A stretch of DNA of 64,000 nucleotides, taken from contig NZ_CP009429.1 of the NCBI RefSeq assembly GCF_001314325.1, positions 3,844,501 to 3,908,500 of the forward strand, written 5' to 3'. The DNA comes from Sphingopyxis macrogoltabida (GTDB lineage: Bacteria > Pseudomonadota > Alphaproteobacteria > Sphingomonadales > Sphingomonadaceae). The notes below the pieces were generated by a model. That model was not told the origin of the DNA. It searched no databases and was given only the letters and a program-made list of their open reading frames with translations. A program made the translations under genes and the position numbers. Of this stretch, positions 1 through 8,807 are shown in pieces (within the stretch, counting starts at the first letter, position 1; each line of letters opens with the position of its first letter).

Positions 1-414
1 ATCGCGCACGAATATGTCCACGCCCAGCAGCCGCTCGCGCAGGTCGAAAGCGAGGACGACACTGTGCTCCACGCCGCGCTGGTCGAGGGAGCGGCCGAGT
101 TCGTCGCCGAACAGATGACCGGATCGGTCGCCTATCCGCTGCTCCACCAATGGGCGGCGGGACGCGAGGCAGAACTCGAACCCGCCTTCCTCGCCGACAA
201 GGATGCGAAGGCGATCGGATCGCGTTGGCTCTACAACCAGCAGGGCAGCGACGGCTGGCCGGGCGACCTTGGCTATTGGGCGGGCTATCGCGTCGCCAAA
301 AGCTATTATGATCGGACCCCCGACAAGAAGGCGGCGATCAAGGCGATCATCGAAATGCGCGATCCCGCCGCTTTCCTTGCCGCGAGCGGGTGGCAACCCG
401 CAGTTGCGCGCTAG
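1..414 (+). CDS. Putative zinc metalloprotease, DUF2268-like (5' truncated by window edge)
   Basis: The last 137 codons of a gene whose start lies left of the window. The visible part opens with HEYVH (an HExxH zinc and catalytic motif) at window residues 3-7. It is followed 22 residues after the second His by EGAAE, which supplies a likely third zinc ligand and is the usual gluzincin spacing. The tail, with a GDLGYWAGYR stretch and a region rich in Tyr, Lys and Ala, looks like the DUF2268 / COG5504 predicted Zn-dependent proteases. That assignment is from memory of the family and moderate. The stop overlaps the stop of the convergent downstream gene within the four bases CTAG. Signal peptide and N-terminus cannot be seen. 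Confidence 0.7.
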   Translation: MAHEYVHAQQPLAQVESEDDTVLHAALVEGAAEFVAEQMTGSVAYPLLHQWAAGREAELEPAFLADKDAKAIGSRWLYNQQGSDGWPGDLGYWAGYRVAKSYYDRTPDKKAAIKAIIEMRDPAAFLAASGWQPAVAR

Positions 415-860
415 GCTGGCAGCGGCGCGAGATCGGGTTCGACGAAGCCGCGCCGCGCCGCGACCGAAAAGAGCAGGTCGCGGCTGTAGAAACGCAAGGG
501 CCAGTCGCGGCGACCGACGTCGGAGAGCAGCATCGCATTCACGCGCGCCGCCAATCCGGTCTCCGTCGTTTCGGCAAGAAACAGCCGCACCCCCGCGACA
601 TAGGCGCGGGTGATGCTGTCGTGATAGCCTTGGCGGTCGTCGTTCACGCCGCCGACGCTCTCGTTATAGCGGCCGATTACGCCCGCGATCTCGGCATCGA
701 CATCGATGTCGGGGCGTTCGCTGACGAGCCAGAGGCAGGCGCCGAGATGCGCTTCGTGCGTCCACGCCGCGCGCGGCAGGGTGCGCGCGAGCAGGCCAGT
801 GCCGATCGCGCGGATGTCTTCGTCGCGCTCGAACAGGCGCGGGCTGCAATCGGTGGTCAT
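411..860 (-). CDS. Conserved small hypothetical protein
   Basis: A 149-residue soluble protein that I do not recognise with certainty. It has no signal peptide or membrane segment. It is rich in Arg, Asp and Trp, and contains a WTHEAHLGA stretch near residues 33-41 and a YHDSITRAYV stretch in the middle, as in small uncharacterised helical proteobacterial proteins. The start is supported by a GGAAGG Shine-Dalgarno about 9 bases upstream. It follows pckA on the same strand by 49 bases, so it may be co-transcribed with it. The Shine-Dalgarno lies in the arm of a strong hairpin (871-896). Function unknown. Confidence 0.7.
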   Translation of the reverse strand: MTTDCSPRLFERDEDIRAIGTGLLARTLPRAAWTHEAHLGACLWLVSERPDIDVDAEIAGVIGRYNESVGGVNDDRQGYHDSITRAYVAGVRLFLAETTETGLAARVNAMLLSDVGRRDWPLRFYSRDLLFSVAARRGFVEPDLAPLPA

Positions 861-870
861 TGGTCCGGTC

Positions 871-896
871 CTTCCGGGTGAATGAGCACCCGGAAG
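871..896 (-). promoter_or_regulatory. Intercistronic hairpin after pckA overlapping the SD of the next gene
   Basis: Perfect 10-bp stem (CTTCCGGGTG with CACCCGGAAG) and a 6-base loop. It sits 14 bases after the pckA stop. The 3' arm, read on the minus strand, contains the start of the GGAAGG ribosome site of the following small gene. There is no T-run, so it is not a canonical intrinsic terminator. mRNA-end stabilisation or occlusion of the ribosome site are both possible. Confidence 0.6.
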
Positions 897-909
897 CGAT
901 CCGGGTCAA

Positions 910-2511
910 TCAGGCTGCGACGGCCGCCTGCGGGGCTGCCTGGCGGACGCCTTCGTCGACATGCTCGGCAAATTGCTCGAAATTGTCGATGAACTGGCCG
1001 ACGAGCGTTTGCGCCGTGCGGTCATAGGCCGCCTTGTCGGCCCAGGCCTCGCGCGGATCGAGCAGCGCCGAATCGACGCCGGGCACCGCGACGGGAACCA
1101 TGAAGCCGAAGTTCGGGTCCTTGCGGAATTCGGCATCATTGAGGCTGCCGTCGAGCGCCGCGTTGAGCAGCGCGCGGGTCGCCTTGATCGGCATGCGCTT
1201 GATGCCGTCCATCGTCGCCATGCCGCCGGTCCAGCCGGTGTTGACCAGCCAGCACTGGACGCCGCCCCTGGCAATGCGTTCCTTCAGCAGGTTACCATAG
1301 ACCGACGGGTGGCGCGGCATGAAGGGTGCGCCGAAGCAGGTCGAGAAGGTCGCCTCGGGTTCGGTGACGCCGATTTCGGTGCCGGCGACGCGCGCGGTGT
1401 AGCCCGAGAGGAAGTGATACATCGCCTGGTCGGGGGTCAGCTTCGCGATCGGGGGCAGCACGCCATAGGCATCGGCGGTGAGCATGATGATGTTCTGCGG
1501 CACCGGACCCATATTCTGTTCCGAGGTGTTCGGAATGAAATCGATCGGGTAGCTGCCGCGGCTGTTCTCGGCGAGGGTCGCGTCGTCGAAGTCGAGTTCG
1601 CGCGTCTCGGCGTCCATCACGACATTTTCGAGCACCGTGCCGAAGCGCTTGGTCGTCGCGAAAATCTCGGGCTCGGCTTCCGGGGAAAGCCGGATCATCT
1701 TGGCGTAGCAGCCACCCTCGAAGTTGAAGACCGCGGTGTCCGACCAGCCATGCTCGTCGTCGCCGATCAGCGTGCGCGAGGCGTCGGCCGACAAGGTCGT
1801 CTTGCCGGTGCCGCTGAGGCCGAAGAAGACCGCCGTGTCGCCCTTGGCGCCGATATTCGCCGAGCAGTGCATCGGCATCACGCCCTTCACGGGGAGCAGA
1901 TAGTTGAGGATGCCGAACACCGACTTCTTCATCTCGCCGGCGTACTGTGTGCCGCCGATCAGGATCAGTTTCTCGGTGAAGTTGACCGCGATCACCGTTT
2001 CGGTGCGCGAGCCATGCTTCGCCGGGTCAGCGCGGAAGCTCGGCAGGTCGATGATCGTATATTCGGCCGCGAACGCCGCGAGCTCCGCGTCGGTCGGACG
2101 GCAGAGCAAGGTGCGGATGAACTGGCTGTGCCAGGCAAATTCGGTGATGACCTGCACCCCGACGCGGTGCTCGGGCTGCGAGCCGCCGAAGAGCTGCTGG
2201 CGATAGAGGCGCGGGCGCTCGGCGAGGTGCGCGAAGAAATCGGCCTTCAAGGCCGCGAAATGATCGGGGGTCATCGGGACGTTGGTCTTGCCCCACCAGA
2301 TGGTGTCGCGCGTCTCGTCGTCCTGGACGATGAACTTGTCCTTGGCGCTGCGGCCGGTGTGCTTGCCGGTCGCGACGACGAGCGGGCCGTCCTTGGCGAG
2401 TCGGCCTTCGCCGTTGCGGATCGCGTCTTCGACGAGCTGGGCCGTGCCCCAGTTTTCGGCGACATCCGCCTGCGTCTCGACGGCCTGATCGCCGATCACC
2501 ACCTTGGTCAT
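910..2511 (-). CDS. pckA: Phosphoenolpyruvate carboxykinase (ATP)
   Basis: Converts oxaloacetate and ATP to phosphoenolpyruvate, ADP and CO2 (EC 4.1.1.49), the first committed step of gluconeogenesis, in the cytoplasm. 533 residues, the normal length for bacterial ATP-type PEPCK. Visible landmarks are [11 protein letters not shown] (about 186-196), the kinase-1 P-loop GLSGTGKT (231-238) and the kinase-2 segment DDEHGW (251-256). The open frame runs on upstream, but the family start MTKVV and a GAGGAAAGG ribosome site fix the ATG at 2511. It is divergent from the chvI/chvG pair, an arrangement widely kept in alphaproteobacteria, where ChvI-type regulators are linked to pckA expression. A perfect 6-2-6 palindrome lies 35 bases upstream of the start. 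Confidence 0.98.
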   Translation of the reverse strand: MTKVVIGDQAVETQADVAENWGTAQLVEDAIRNGEGRLAKDGPLVVATGKHTGRSAKDKFIVQDDETRDTIWWGKTNVPMTPDHFAALKADFFAHLAERPRLYRQQLFGGSQPEHRVGVQVITEFAWHSQFIRTLLCRPTDAELAAFAAEYTIIDLPSFRADPAKHGSRTETVIAVNFTEKLILIGGTQYAGEMKKSVFGILNYLLPVKGVMPMHCSANIGAKGDTAVFFGLSGTGKTTLSADASRTLIGDDEHGWSDTAVFNFEGGCYAKMIRLSPEAEPEIFATTKRFGTVLENVVMDAETRELDFDDATLAENSRGSYPIDFIPNTSEQNMGPVPQNIIMLTADAYGVLPPIAKLTPDQAMYHFLSGYTARVAGTEIGVTEPEATFSTCFGAPFMPRHPSVYGNLLKERIARGGVQCWLVNTGWTGGMATMDGIKRMPIKATRALLNAALDGSLNDAEFRKDPNFGFMVPVAVPGVDSALLDPREAWADKAAYDRTAQTLVGQFIDNFEQFAEHVDEGVRQAAPQAAVAA

Positions 2512-2545
2512 TTGTTTCGCCTTTCCTCTGTCCCGCGCGCACCTT

Positions 2546-2559
2546 TGCATAGGTATGCA
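2546..2559. promoter_or_regulatory. Palindrome upstream of pckA, candidate operator
   Basis: TGCATA-GG-TATGCA is a perfect inverted repeat with a 2-base spacer, 35 bases upstream of the pckA start codon in the 267-bp divergent pckA/chvI region. The position suits a repressor or activator site for pckA, but I cannot name the protein. The rest of this region shows no clear -35/-10 pair. Confidence 0.4.
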
Positions 2560-2778
2560 GCCGATGCCAAGCCGCAGGGTCTGGGCCCGCATCGCAATGG
2601 GTGCCGACGTGACGCCGATTCCGTAAATCCCGGCCGCGTTAGCGATGATGGGGGTCGAGGTCAAAAGATTTAGGGGTACATCGGGATCGCCCGTTGGCCT
2701 CATCCGCCCACTCCCCCTGCCCGGTTGTCGCTGGGCGGCGGATGGGCTAATTGCTGCGGTCCGCCCAATGGAAAGAGC

Positions 2779-3489
2779 ATGACGGCAACCATCGCGCTGG
2801 TCGACGACGACCGCAACATCCTGCAATCCCTGTCGATCGCGCTGCAAGCCGAAGGCTTTGTCACGCGCGTCTATTCGGACGGCGAGGCGGCGCTGAAGCC
2901 GCTGATCGACAATCCGCCCGACCTGGCCGTCTTCGACGTCAAGATGCCGCGGATGGACGGACTCGAACTGCTGCGCCGGCTCCGCGAGAAGAGCCAGCTT
3001 CCCGTCATCTTCCTGACCAGCAAGGATGACGAGATCGACGAGGCGCTGGGGCTGGCGATGGGGGCCGACGACTATATCGCCAAACCCTTTTCGCAGCGGC
3101 TGGTCATCGCGCGCATCCGGGCGATCCTGCGCCGCGTCGAACTCAATCGCGCACCGCCGAGCGAGGACGACGAGCCCGTCGCCGAGCCGATCACCCGCGG
3201 GCGGCTGCAGATGGACCCGGCGCGCCACAAGGTGCTGTGGGACGGTAAGGATGTAACGCTGACGGTCACCGAATTCCTGATCCTCGAAACGCTCGCCTCG
3301 CGTCCCGGGATCGTGCGCAGCCGCAACCAGTTGATGGACGCCGCCTATCAGGACGACGTCTATATCGACGACCGCACCATCGACAGCCACATCAAGCGGC
3401 TGCGCCGCAAGTTCCGCGAGGTCGACCCCGATTTCGACGCCATCGCGACGCTTTACGGGGCGGGATACCGCTTTTCCGATGACAGCTAA
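2779..3489 (+). CDS. chvI: Response regulator transcription factor, ChvI type
   Basis: OmpR-family DNA-binding response regulator, 236 residues. The receiver domain (about 4-118) has the acidic pair D9/D10, the phospho-acceptor Asp53 in AVFDVKMP, Thr80 and Lys102 (AKPFS). A winged-helix effector domain covers about 135-235 and ends in YGAGYRF. The start at 2779 is chosen because [11 protein letters not shown] is the usual N-terminus and a GGAAAG site precedes it; the frame is open further upstream. It overlaps the kinase gene by 11 bases. By homology to ChvI/BatR/ActR it should regulate envelope, acid or carbon-related genes, with the divergent pckA a likely target (inference). Confidence 0.93.
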   Translation: MTATIALVDDDRNILQSLSIALQAEGFVTRVYSDGEAALKPLIDNPPDLAVFDVKMPRMDGLELLRRLREKSQLPVIFLTSKDDEIDEALGLAMGADDYIAKPFSQRLVIARIRAILRRVELNRAPPSEDDEPVAEPITRGRLQMDPARHKVLWDGKDVTLTVTEFLILETLASRPGIVRSRNQLMDAAYQDDVYIDDRTIDSHIKRLRRKFREVDPDFDAIATLYGAGYRFSDDS

Positions 3490-5065
3490 AGTATCCGCCG
3501 TCGAGCAGGAGGAAGCGCCGCTTGTCTGGTCGGCGCGCTGGTCGCTGACCGCGCGCATCCTTGCGGTCAACATCCTTGCCGTCGCGCTGCTCGCAGGCGG
3601 TTTCTATTATCTCGACACCTATCGCTCGCGGCTCGTCGACACGCGGATCGGGGTGATGGAAGAAAAGCTCGAAATGCTCGACGCAGCGCTCGAGGCGGCG
3701 CGCCCCGACCAGCGCGAGCGGCTGATCGGCGAATTCACCCGCGCCACCGAATCGCGGCTGCGCTTTTATGCCCCCGACGGGCGGCTCATCGCCGACAGTT
3801 TCCGCACCGCGCCGCCGACCTACACGCTGCGCGACCCCGACCTCCAGCCGTGGAAGCGCGATGCGGCGCGCGCGATGGACCGCGGCATCGACTGGATCGT
3901 CGGCGCGCCCTCCTATCCCGAATTCGAGGAACCGAAGATCGACCGCGCGTCGGCATGGCCCGAAGTCATCGAAACCCAGCATAGCGGGCTGGCAACGAGC
4001 CGTTTCCGCTATGCACCCGAACGCACGCCTTTGTTGAGCTCGGCGCGGATCGTCGACCTCGAAACGCCGCAGACGATGCTGATGACGCTGAACGCACGCG
4101 ACATCACGCGGACGGTGCGCGCCGAACGCTTCCGCCTCGCGGTCGTCGTCGCCGTAGTATTGCTCACATCGGTGCTGCTGTCGCTGTTCCTTGCCCGCAC
4201 GATCGTCCGTCCCCTGCGCAAGCTCGCACGCGCCGCAGTGCGCGTCCGGCTCGGCCGCGCGCGTGAAGTCGTCGTGCCCCGGCTGCCGAGCCGCCGCGAC
4301 GAGATCGGCACGCTGGCGCGTGCGCTTTCGGACATGACGCAAGCCTTGCGCGAACGCATCGACGCGGGCGAGCATTTCGCCGCCGACGTGACGCACGAAC
4401 TCAAGAACCCGATCGCCTCGGTGCGCTCGGCGATCGAGGGGCTGGGGCGGGTCCGGACCGACGAGCAGCGCGCGCAACTGCTGGCGATCGCCGACGAGGA
4501 TGTGCGGCGGCTCGACCGGCTGGTGAACGACATCAGCGAGGCGAGCCGCGTCGACGCCCAACTGTCGCGCACCCTGTTCGAGCCCGTCGATGTCGGCATC
4601 ATGATCGAATCGATGCTCGCCGGGCGCGCCGCGCGCGCCGGCGGGGACGCGCCGCGCATCGCCTTTGCCCGCCCGCGCAAGGACACCGCGACGGTGATGG
4701 GCGACGGCCACCGGCTCGAACGCGCGATCGACAATCTGATCGACAATGCGATCAGCTTTTCGCCGCCCGGCGGGCTGGTCTGCATCGCCGCGACCCGGCT
4801 GGGCGACGAGGTCCATGTCCGCGTCGACGACGATGGCCCGGGGATCGAACCCGCGCAGCGCGAGGCGATCTTTCGCCGCTTCCACAGCGAACGCCCCGAC
4901 GGCGAGGCGTTCGGCCGCCACAGCGGCCTCGGCCTTGCGATCGCACGCACGATCATCGAAGGCCATGGCGGTACGGTAGCGGCGCGCGACCGCGACGACG
5001 GCAAGCAGGGCGCCAGCCTGCTGATCACCCTGCCCGCGCGCGAGGGCAATGCCGAAACGGGATAG
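3479..5065 (+). CDS. chvG: Sensor histidine kinase, ChvG type
   Basis: Membrane sensor kinase of 528 residues, partner of the response regulator it overlaps. N-terminal transmembrane helix about 26-45, periplasmic sensor region about 47-216 (stimulus-sensing domain family), second helix about 218-240, then HAMP. Next comes the dimerisation and phospho-acceptor domain with His306 in THELKNP, and an HATPase domain with N-box DNLIDNA (418-424), G1 box DDGPGIE (451-457) and G2 box GLGLAI (483-488). All catalytic elements are intact. In rhizobia and Brucella the equivalent kinase is controlled by the periplasmic repressor ExoR; no exoR is in the window. It is followed 53 bases later by hprK. Confidence 0.92.
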   Translation: MTAKVSAVEQEEAPLVWSARWSLTARILAVNILAVALLAGGFYYLDTYRSRLVDTRIGVMEEKLEMLDAALEAARPDQRERLIGEFTRATESRLRFYAPDGRLIADSFRTAPPTYTLRDPDLQPWKRDAARAMDRGIDWIVGAPSYPEFEEPKIDRASAWPEVIETQHSGLATSRFRYAPERTPLLSSARIVDLETPQTMLMTLNARDITRTVRAERFRLAVVVAVVLLTSVLLSLFLARTIVRPLRKLARAAVRVRLGRAREVVVPRLPSRRDEIGTLARALSDMTQALRERIDAGEHFAADVTHELKNPIASVRSAIEGLGRVRTDEQRAQLLAIADEDVRRLDRLVNDISEASRVDAQLSRTLFEPVDVGIMIESMLAGRAARAGGDAPRIAFARPRKDTATVMGDGHRLERAIDNLIDNAISFSPPGGLVCIAATRLGDEVHVRVDDDGPGIEPAQREAIFRRFHSERPDGEAFGRHSGLGLAIARTIIEGHGGTVAARDRDDGKQGASLLITLPAREGNAETG

Positions 5066-5118
5066 GCGCAGGCGCCATCCGCCTTGCGGCCACGGGCGCA
5101 CCCCGGTAAGCCAGCGCC

Positions 5119-5562
5119 ATGCTTTCCGGCCGGACCAGCCCCCCGATATCGAATATTCATGCGAGCTGCGTCGCGGCGGGCGAGCGCGGCGTCCTGCTGC
5201 TCGGCGCGTCGGGTCAGGGCAAGTCCGATCTGGCGCTGCGCCTGATCGACCGCGGGGCGCGGCTGGTCGCCGACGACCGCTGCGACATCTGGTTCGAACG
5301 GGGCCGGCTATGGTGCCAGCCGCCCGAAAATCTGGCCGGCAAGCTGGAGGTCCGCGGCGTCGGCATCGTCGAACAGCCGTGGACCGGCCCGGTGCCCCTG
5401 GCGCTCGCAGTGCGGCTGGTCGAGCGCTACGAGCGCATGCCGCCGGCGGGGCAAGTCGAAATCGTCGCGGGGCACGCCCTGCCCTCGCTGCTCCTGTCGG
5501 CGTTCGAAACATCGGCCCCGATCAAGATCCTGCTCGCGCTCGACGCGTTGGTGGCGGGATGA
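5119..5562 (+). CDS. hprK: HPr kinase/phosphorylase, short alphaproteobacterial form
   Basis: 147 residues, matching only the C-terminal catalytic domain of the Firmicutes enzyme (about 310 residues). The P-loop GASGQGKS is at 29-36, followed by the ADDRCD segment and the EVRGVGIV stretch that carries the HprK signature. The N-terminal domain is absent, as is usual in alphaproteobacteria. It phosphorylates HPr on a Ser, and HPr is encoded four genes on. The stop overlaps the rapZ start (ATGA), suggesting translational coupling. The setting chvIG-hprK-rapZ-EIIA-HPr marks a regulatory rather than a sugar-transporting PTS. Confidence 0.92.
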   Translation: MLSGRTSPPISNIHASCVAAGERGVLLLGASGQGKSDLALRLIDRGARLVADDRCDIWFERGRLWCQPPENLAGKLEVRGVGIVEQPWTGPVPLALAVRLVERYERMPPAGQVEIVAGHALPSLLLSAFETSAPIKILLALDALVAG

Positions 5563-6500
5563 GCCGGACCGCCGAACCGCGGTTGCTGCTTGTCACCGGC
5601 CTGTCGGGGGCGGGCAAGTCGACCGTGCTAAAGGTGCTCGAGGACCTTGGCTGGGAGGTCGTCGACAATCTGCCGCTGTCGCTGCTCGAAGCCCTGATCG
5701 CCGCCCCCGCGAAAGGTAGCAATGCGAGCCGCCCGCTCGCGGTCGGCATCGACAGCCGCAGCCGGGGGTTCAAGCCGAACCGGCTGGTCAAGCAGATCAA
5801 GTCGCTGCGCGAGGCCGGCGGGCGCGACGTCCAGACATTGTTCATCGACTGTGCCGGCGCCGAGCTGGAGCGGCGTTTTTCCGAAACCCGCCGCCGCCAT
5901 CCGCTCGCCGAGGACCGGCCGGCGGCCGACGGCATCGCGCGCGAGCGCGAAATGATGGAATCACTGCGCCGCTGGGCCGAGCATGTCATCGACACGACCA
6001 ATTACAGCAGCAACGATTTGCAGCAGGAGGTGCGCCAGCGCTTCGGCGATACCGGTCAGGACGAACCGGTGCTCAATATCATGAGCTTCGGCTTCGCGCG
6101 CGGGTTGCCGCGCAATGCCGACCTGGTGTTCGACATGCGGTACCTTCGCAATCCGCATTGGGATGCCAAGCTGCGTCCGGGGACCGGGCTCGATGCCGAC
6201 GTATCGGCCTATATCGCTGCCGATCCGGCCTATGAAACGACGGTTGCGCAGATCGAGGCGCTGCTCATCGCGCTGCTGCCGCGCTATCGCGCCGAGGGCA
6301 AATCCTATGTCACTGTCGCCTTCGGATGCACCGGCGGGCGCCACCGCTCGGTGCATGTCGCCGAACGTGTGGCCAAAAGGCTGCGCGAGGCGGGCCATGC
6401 GCTGACGGTGATCCACCGCAATCTTGACTCCGCCCCGCAAGATGGGCTTGAGGGCAGGCCCCCGTCAGCGCCTTCCGCGCCCGGCGGCGGAAAAGCATGA
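5559..6500 (+). CDS. rapZ: RNase adapter protein RapZ
   Basis: 313 residues. P-loop GLSGAGKS at 14-21, and the conserved C-terminal [10 protein letters not shown] motif where RapZ proteins bind RNA and metabolites. In E. coli RapZ senses glucosamine-6-phosphate and guides RNase E to the sRNA GlmZ. In alphaproteobacteria its targets are less clear, and it usually sits, as here, beside hprK and PTS genes. The ATG at 5559 overlaps the hprK stop by four bases. The last 25 residues are a Pro/Ser/Gly-rich tail that looks dispensable. Confidence 0.95.
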   Translation: MSRTAEPRLLLVTGLSGAGKSTVLKVLEDLGWEVVDNLPLSLLEALIAAPAKGSNASRPLAVGIDSRSRGFKPNRLVKQIKSLREAGGRDVQTLFIDCAGAELERRFSETRRRHPLAEDRPAADGIAREREMMESLRRWAEHVIDTTNYSSNDLQQEVRQRFGDTGQDEPVLNIMSFGFARGLPRNADLVFDMRYLRNPHWDAKLRPGTGLDADVSAYIAADPAYETTVAQIEALLIALLPRYRAEGKSYVTVAFGCTGGRHRSVHVAERVAKRLREAGHALTVIHRNLDSAPQDGLEGRPPSAPSAPGGGKA

Positions 6501-6514
6501 GGGTCTCGCACTAA

Positions 6515-6940
6515 ATGCCCACCGATAAAGCCTTGCCGCTGCTGGGAATGGTCCTTGTGACCCACGGCCGACTCGCCGAGGAAATGGTCACCGCGATGGA
6601 ACATGTCGTCGGCCCGCAACGCGCGATCGCGACGGTGTGCATCGGCCCCAACGACAATATGGAAATGCGGCGCAAGGAAATCGCCGACGCGATCCGCACC
6701 GTCGACGAGGGCCGCGGCGTGATCATGCTGACCGACCTGTTCGGGGGCACGCCCTCGAACCTTGCGATCAGCCTGCTCGAAAGCGGGCGGACCGAGGTGA
6801 TCGCCGGGGTCAACCTGCCAATGCTGATCCGGCTGGAAAGCGCGCGCAAAACGATGGAATTGCGCGCCGCGGTGATCGCGGCAAAGGAAGCGGGCCAGAA
6901 ATATATATCGGTCGCATCCGAAATGCTGGGGGTGGGATGA
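6515..6940 (+). CDS. PTS EIIA component, mannose type
   Basis: 141-residue soluble EIIA of the mannose family. His17 in VTHGRLAEEM is the expected phosphorylation site, and the TDLFGGTPSN loop (about residues 73-82) is the second family signature. No EIIB, EIIC or EIID follows, so it should act as a phosphoryl-accepting regulator fed by HPr (PTS-Ntr-like output) rather than in sugar import. In alphaproteobacteria this protein is often named ManX, PtsM or EIIA-Man. It overlaps the HPr gene by four bases. The ribosome site is weak (GAGGG at long spacing). Confidence 0.93.
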   Translation: MPTDKALPLLGMVLVTHGRLAEEMVTAMEHVVGPQRAIATVCIGPNDNMEMRRKEIADAIRTVDEGRGVIMLTDLFGGTPSNLAISLLESGRTEVIAGVNLPMLIRLESARKTMELRAAVIAAKEAGQKYISVASEMLGVG

Positions 6941-7218
6941 TGGCGGAAGTCTCCGAGACGGTCGAAATCACCAACCAGCGCGGCCTGCACGCGCGCGCGA
7001 GCGCCAAGTTCGTGACCTTCGTCAGCCGCCTGCCCGAAAGCGTGTCGGTCGAGGTCGAAAAGGGCGGATCGCGCGTCAACGGCACCTCGATCATGGGGCT
7101 GATGATGCTCGGCGCCGCGAAGGGCGATTCGATCACCATCCATACGAAGGGCGACGGCGCCGACGCCGCGCTGCTCAAGCTCGTCGGGCTGGTCAAGGAC
7201 AGCTTCGGCGAGGATTGA
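6937..7218 (+). CDS. ptsH: Phosphocarrier protein HPr
   Basis: 93 residues (92 if the second of two consecutive ATG codons is used). His18 in GLHARASAKF is the EI-dependent phosphorylation site. Ser51 in NGTSIMGLMML corresponds to the regulatory Ser46 targeted by HPr kinase. Both residues are present, so both inputs should work. The gene starts inside the EIIA stop codon region (ATGATG overlap), indicating coupling. No EI (ptsP) is in this window; it must be encoded elsewhere. The next gene, four bases downstream, is a methyltransferase of different function that may ride on the same transcript. Confidence 0.95.
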   Translation: MMAEVSETVEITNQRGLHARASAKFVTFVSRLPESVSVEVEKGGSRVNGTSIMGLMMLGAAKGDSITIHTKGDGADAALLKLVGLVKDSFGED

Positions 7219-7222
7219 CGGG

Positions 7223-8044
7223 ATGACCAGCGCCGGCCGCCGGTCCCGCATCGAAAGCCTGTCGAACCCGCTGGTCAAGCGGATGCGGTTGCTGCGCGAG
7301 AAACGCCATCGCCGCGCCGAGGGCCTGTTCCTTGCCGAAGGGCTGCGCATCGCGACCGAAGCGCGCGAAGCCGGGGTGCTGCCGCAATGGCTGTTTCTGG
7401 CCGACGACGGCGCCGCGCATCCGCTTGCCAGGGCGCTCGTCGACGCAACGCTCGCGGCGGGCGGCGAGGTGATCGACACCACGCCTGCGATCCTCTCCAA
7501 ACTGTCGGGCAAGGACAATGCCCAGACGATCGTCGGCATCTATGCCGAGCCGCAGACGGTGCTCGCCGACCTCGACCGCGACGCCGCGCCGATCTGGCTG
7601 GTCGCCGAGCGGCTGCGCGATCCCGGCAATCTCGGCACGATGCTGCGCACCGGCGACGCGGTCGGCGCCGGCGGGCTCATCCTGCTCGGCGAGAGCACCG
7701 ATCCCTATTCGGTCGAAGCGGTGCGCGCGAGCATGGGGGCGATCTTCACCCAGCGCCTCGTGCAGGCGGAATGGGACGAATTCCTCGGCTGGTTGCGCGC
7801 CGGGCGCGGCGAACTGGTCGCGACCTGGCTCGGCGACGACACGAAGGATTATCAGGCGGTGCGTTATGCCGCGCCGACCTTCATCCTGATCGGCAATGAA
7901 TCGCAGGGGATGCCGGCAGACTATGCCGCCGCCGCCGACGTGCGGGTGAAAATGCCGATGATGGGCAAGGCCGACAGCCTGAATGCCGCGGTGGCGGCGG
8001 CGGTGATGGCCTATGAGGTGCTGAACCAGCAGCGGAACCGATAG
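7223..8044 (+). CDS. TrmH/SpoU family RNA 2'-O-methyltransferase
   Basis: 273 residues with an N-terminal substrate-binding segment and a C-terminal SPOUT domain. Motif 1 is RDPGNLGTMLRT (132-143), motif 2 ILIGNESQGM (221-230) and motif 3 the MPMMGKADSLNAAVAAAV stretch (244-261) that forms the AdoMet-binding knot. It should methylate a ribose 2'-OH of rRNA or tRNA; the exact nucleotide cannot be read from the sequence. Four bases separate it from ptsH, so it is probably the last gene of that operon. Confidence 0.92.
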   Translation: MTSAGRRSRIESLSNPLVKRMRLLREKRHRRAEGLFLAEGLRIATEAREAGVLPQWLFLADDGAAHPLARALVDATLAAGGEVIDTTPAILSKLSGKDNAQTIVGIYAEPQTVLADLDRDAAPIWLVAERLRDPGNLGTMLRTGDAVGAGGLILLGESTDPYSVEAVRASMGAIFTQRLVQAEWDEFLGWLRAGRGELVATWLGDDTKDYQAVRYAAPTFILIGNESQGMPADYAAAADVRVKMPMMGKADSLNAAVAAAVMAYEVLNQQRNR

Positions 8045-8096
8045 CGCGCCGCGCCGTTCATCCAGCGATCAGTCCTCCCGGCTTAGGAGACGTCAT

Positions 8097-8807
8097 ATGA
8101 CAAGGATCGCCCTGCCCGCTCTCGTTTCGCTCTTCGCGCTGTCGGCGTGCGTCCCTGCCGCCGAACCGCCGCAATCGCCCGGCGACGGCGCGGGCTCCTA
8201 TATGGCGCTCGGCACCGAGCCCGGCTGGACGCTCGAGATCACGCCCGGCCTGCTCAATTACGACGGCGATTATGGCGACACCAAGATCGTGGTTGCCAAT
8301 CCCGGCGCACGGCCGAGCTTCAATGGCGAGCGCTATGTCACCCCGCGGCTAAGCGTCGATATCACCCACGGCGAATGCAGCGACGGAATGAGCGACCGCC
8401 GCTATCGCGACACGGTGACGGTGACCGCCGACGGCCAGACGGTGAAGGGCTGCGGCGGCGGCATATTGCCCCCGGCCGAGCTTGCCGGAACGAGCTGGAC
8501 CTTCGTATCGATCGGCGGCGTCGAGGTGGCGCCCGACCGACCGACCTCGCTGCAGTTCGAGGGCGAGCGGCTGAGCGGCAGCGCGGGCTGCAACCGCTTT
8601 TCGGGAAGCTACAGCCACGCCGACCTGACGCTGACCGCGGGGCCGCTGATGGCGACCGAAATGGCGTGCCCCGGCGCGGGCATGGCGCAGGAAAACGCCT
8701 TCTTCGCGCTGATGCGCGGGCCGGTGAGCACGAGCTTTCCGACCAACGGGACGCTGATCCTGACCGGGGCCGACGGCAAGACGGCGGTGCTGAAGCGGGC
8801 GATCTAG
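8097..8807 (+). CDS. META-domain lipoprotein (HslJ-like)
   Basis: 236 residues. A lipoprotein signal peptide ends in LSAC with the acceptor Cys at 18. The N-terminal half (about 35-125) resembles the small beta domain often paired with META in COG3650-type proteins. The C-terminal part (about 128-235) is a META domain with the SGSAGCNRFSGSY signature and MACPG Cys. META proteins such as HslJ are linked to stress and novobiocin resistance, but the biochemical role is unknown. A TTAGGAGA ribosome site precedes the ATG. It ends convergently with rmuC, overlapping it by four bases. Confidence 0.88.
   Translation: MTRIALPALVSLFALSACVPAAEPPQSPGDGAGSYMALGTEPGWTLEITPGLLNYDGDYGDTKIVVANPGARPSFNGERYVTPRLSVDITHGECSDGMSDRRYRDTVTVTADGQTVKGCGGGILPPAELAGTSWTFVSIGGVEVAPDRPTSLQFEGERLSGSAGCNRFSGSYSHADLTLTAGPLMATEMACPGAGMAQENAFFALMRGPVSTSFPTNGTLILTGADGKTAVLKRAI

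Noticed and set aside
961..2673. 570-codon open frame antisense to pckA
   Set aside because: GC-rich shadow frame; repetitive Arg/Gly/Asp/Ala composition, no domain, and fully overlapped by an unmistakable pckA.
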